A stretch of DNA of 6,816 bases from Myxococcales bacterium. Its GTDB lineage: Bacteria; Myxococcota_C; UBA6777. This document shows, one piece after another, positions 5,988 through 6,816 of this stretch; positions within the stretch are counted from its first letter, which is position 1; each line of letters starts with the position of its first letter. The notes beneath the pieces are model-generated. The model saw only the letters and a list, made by a program, of their open reading frames with translations. It did no database searches and was not told the DNA's origin. The stretch is from positions 1 to 6,816 of the forward strand of contig JALTMC010000187.1 of NCBI GenBank assembly GCA_027005175.1, written 5' to 3'. The position numbers and the translations under genes were made by a program.

Positions 5988-6569
5988 ATGTCTTCCCCCT
6001 CTGTTGTGTCCCGGCGCCGAAAGCGTAGACTGAGCTTCTTGCTCTATATTGTCGTAGCCTTGGTACTCGCTACCCTCTCTTCTCCCTTGTGGTACTGGAT
6101 CCCTGCTTCTCTTTGGTATTCGTACAAAACACGGGTGCCCATGTATCTCATGAAAAAGGGGGTGAAAGGCGAGCTTGAAATCCTTCAAAAAACCATTGCT
6201 GCCGGAGCATACGGCTTCTTTTGGAAACAAGTTCGAGCAAAGAAAAAAGGTCACTTCCCCTGTGTGGGGCGAGGGTGGATCTGTACCTCAAAAAAACTCG
6301 CCTGCTCCTTTGGACAGCCTCGGTTTAAATCGGATCCAAAGCGTTGGAATCATCCTTGTTGGAAGCAGCTCGGCTTTCGCATCCCAGGACCTTTTTATCT
6401 TCGGTACTGCTACAAGTCGGAAGGCATTGGACGCAAGGCCACATACAAAGTCAGGGCAACTGGCAATCTATACTGTGACCACAAAACCGCGAATCTCTTG
6501 GTCACTCGTCGGGCGTATTCCAGGGATTCCTCCATTGTCTCTCTCCCTTCTCCACAAAAGCAAAAATAG
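5988..6569 (+). CDS. Small membrane-anchored pilin-like protein with six cysteines
   Basis: The protein has 193 aa from ATG 5988. A TTG at 5979 has a slightly better Shine-Dalgarno sequence (AGG at 5967-5969, 9 nt upstream) and would add MTG. A basic patch (RRRKRR, residues 9-14) precedes a hydrophobic helix (about 15-39, LSFLLYIVVALVLATL), so the bulk should be exported and anchored. The middle has LEILQKTIAAGAYGFFWKQ. The distal part (LGFRIPGPFYLRYCYKSEG, YKVRATGNLYCDHKTA) resembles the end of type IV pilin-like proteins, where an LGF.P...RY.Y strand is followed by A.GDLD-type sequence (weak recognition from memory). The usual prepilin GFTLIE site is absent. Six cysteines in the exported part could form three disulfides. 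The reading frame is unbroken, and it starts 136 bp after the peptidase. Function is unknown; a pseudopilin-like relic or a novel envelope protein are both possible. Confidence 0.6.
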   Translation: MSSPSVVSRRRKRRLSFLLYIVVALVLATLSSPLWYWIPASLWYSYKTRVPMYLMKKGVKGELEILQKTIAAGAYGFFWKQVRAKKKGHFPCVGRGWICTSKKLACSFGQPRFKSDPKRWNHPCWKQLGFRIPGPFYLRYCYKSEGIGRKATYKVRATGNLYCDHKTANLLVTRRAYSRDSSIVSLPSPQKQK

Positions 6570-6609
6570 AATCGCTTTCATATCATCGCATCCATCGGAA
6601 GCTCTCTGA

Positions 6610-6716
6610 ACGACTCTTTGGTCGTTGGTTGCAGGTCGCAGGATCAACATCAGGTTATGCAGTATGAGGATTTCGATGGCTGGACGACTCTTTGGTCGTT
6701 GGTCGCAGGTCGCAGG
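6610..6716 (+). repeat. Two 33-bp direct repeats, each with a short hairpin
   Basis: Copies at 6610-6642 and 6684-6716 begin ACGACTCTTTGGTCGTTGGT and end GCAGGTCGCAGG; they differ at one base (T/C at the 21st position). They are separated by 41 bp of unrelated sequence. ACGAC and GTCGT pair across TCTTTG to form a 5-bp stem, extended to 6 bp (AACGAC/GTCGTT) in copy 1. The second half is rich in GGTCG/GCAGG sub-repeats, which continue to about 6726. Copy 1 starts 40 bp after the pilin-like stop. There is no T-run, so a terminator role is doubtful. Confidence 0.88.
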
Positions 6717-6816
6717 TTGTCGGTCGCTATTGGGTGATTCGCCGCCGTTGGAACGCAAAGCTGCTTAAACTGCCGGTGGTTTTGACCCACTTGGGAGTGT
6801 TCGATAAGGAGGAGTT
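6668..6816 (+). other. Open frame at the right edge, possible start of a further gene
   Basis: After a TGA at 6665-6667 this frame stays open to the window edge. From GTG 6734 it reads VIRRRWNAKLLKLPVVLTHL then GVFDKEE, a natural-looking basic then hydrophobic peptide. No good ribosome binding site precedes GTG 6734 or TTG 6692, and the frame passes through the second 33-bp repeat. It may be a real gene start, a short leader, or chance. I recognise no family. Confidence 0.25.
6805..6814 (+). promoter_or_regulatory. Near-consensus Shine-Dalgarno sequence at the window edge
   Basis: TAAGGAGGAG is almost a full complement of the 16S anti-Shine-Dalgarno end and lies two bases from the window edge. 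If functional, a plus-strand start codon should occur about 5-9 nt beyond it, at roughly 6820-6823. It could instead simply encode DKEE in the open frame described above. Confidence 0.5.

Noticed and set aside
6175-6609. 144-codon plus-strand frame overlapping the pilin-like gene
   Set aside because: No membrane segment, no recognisable motif, and it starts inside the other gene. The 5988 frame has the anchor, the cysteines and the pilin-like segments. Some doubt remains.

Overview
The window reads as bacterial chromosome of roughly even base composition. No rRNA, tRNA or other phylogenetic marker is present, so taxonomy is a guess. A complex I subunit, amidohydrolases with N-terminal export or anchor segments, a cytosolic M3 metallopeptidase and a pilin-like anchored protein would suit a Gram-negative such as a member of Myxococcota or a related deltaproteobacterial lineage (inference, low confidence).

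Layout. Minus strand, 261 to the left edge: the first 71 codons of a NuoJ-like complex I membrane subunit, whose similarity stops at a 15-base homopolymer (34-48) just inside the window edge. Positions 262-677 are a divergent intergenic region with a good sigma70-type promoter (510-538) facing right. The plus strand then carries two amidohydrolase-fold proteins in tandem (678-2303 and 2453-3742). The first keeps the metal-ligand pattern of the family and carries a six-copy perfect 15-bp in-frame repeat. The second is a membrane-anchored paralogue in which the equivalent ligands are all replaced, so it looks like a pseudoenzyme. After a 252-bp gap comes an M3-family zinc metallopeptidase (3995-5851) with a strong ribosome binding site. 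It is followed by a small membrane-anchored, six-cysteine, pilin-like protein (5988-6569). The right edge ends in a near-ideal Shine-Dalgarno sequence (6805-6814), so another gene probably starts just outside the window.

Function. The two amidohydrolases are probably co-transcribed and both face the cell envelope; they may form an active/inactive pair. The M3 peptidase has no signal and would trim peptides in the cytoplasm. No evidence ties it to the amidohydrolases beyond being on the same strand.

The most unusual feature is the repeats. At the 3' ends of two unrelated genes (amidohydrolase 1 and the M3 peptidase), the last codons and the stop codon form the first unit of a three-copy tandem repeat that runs into the intergenic space. 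The two loci have different repeat sequences. A third repeat pair lies downstream of the pilin-like gene. Together with the coding 15-bp array this makes four short-repeat loci in 6.8 kb, which suggests a genome prone to short tandem duplication, especially at gene ends.
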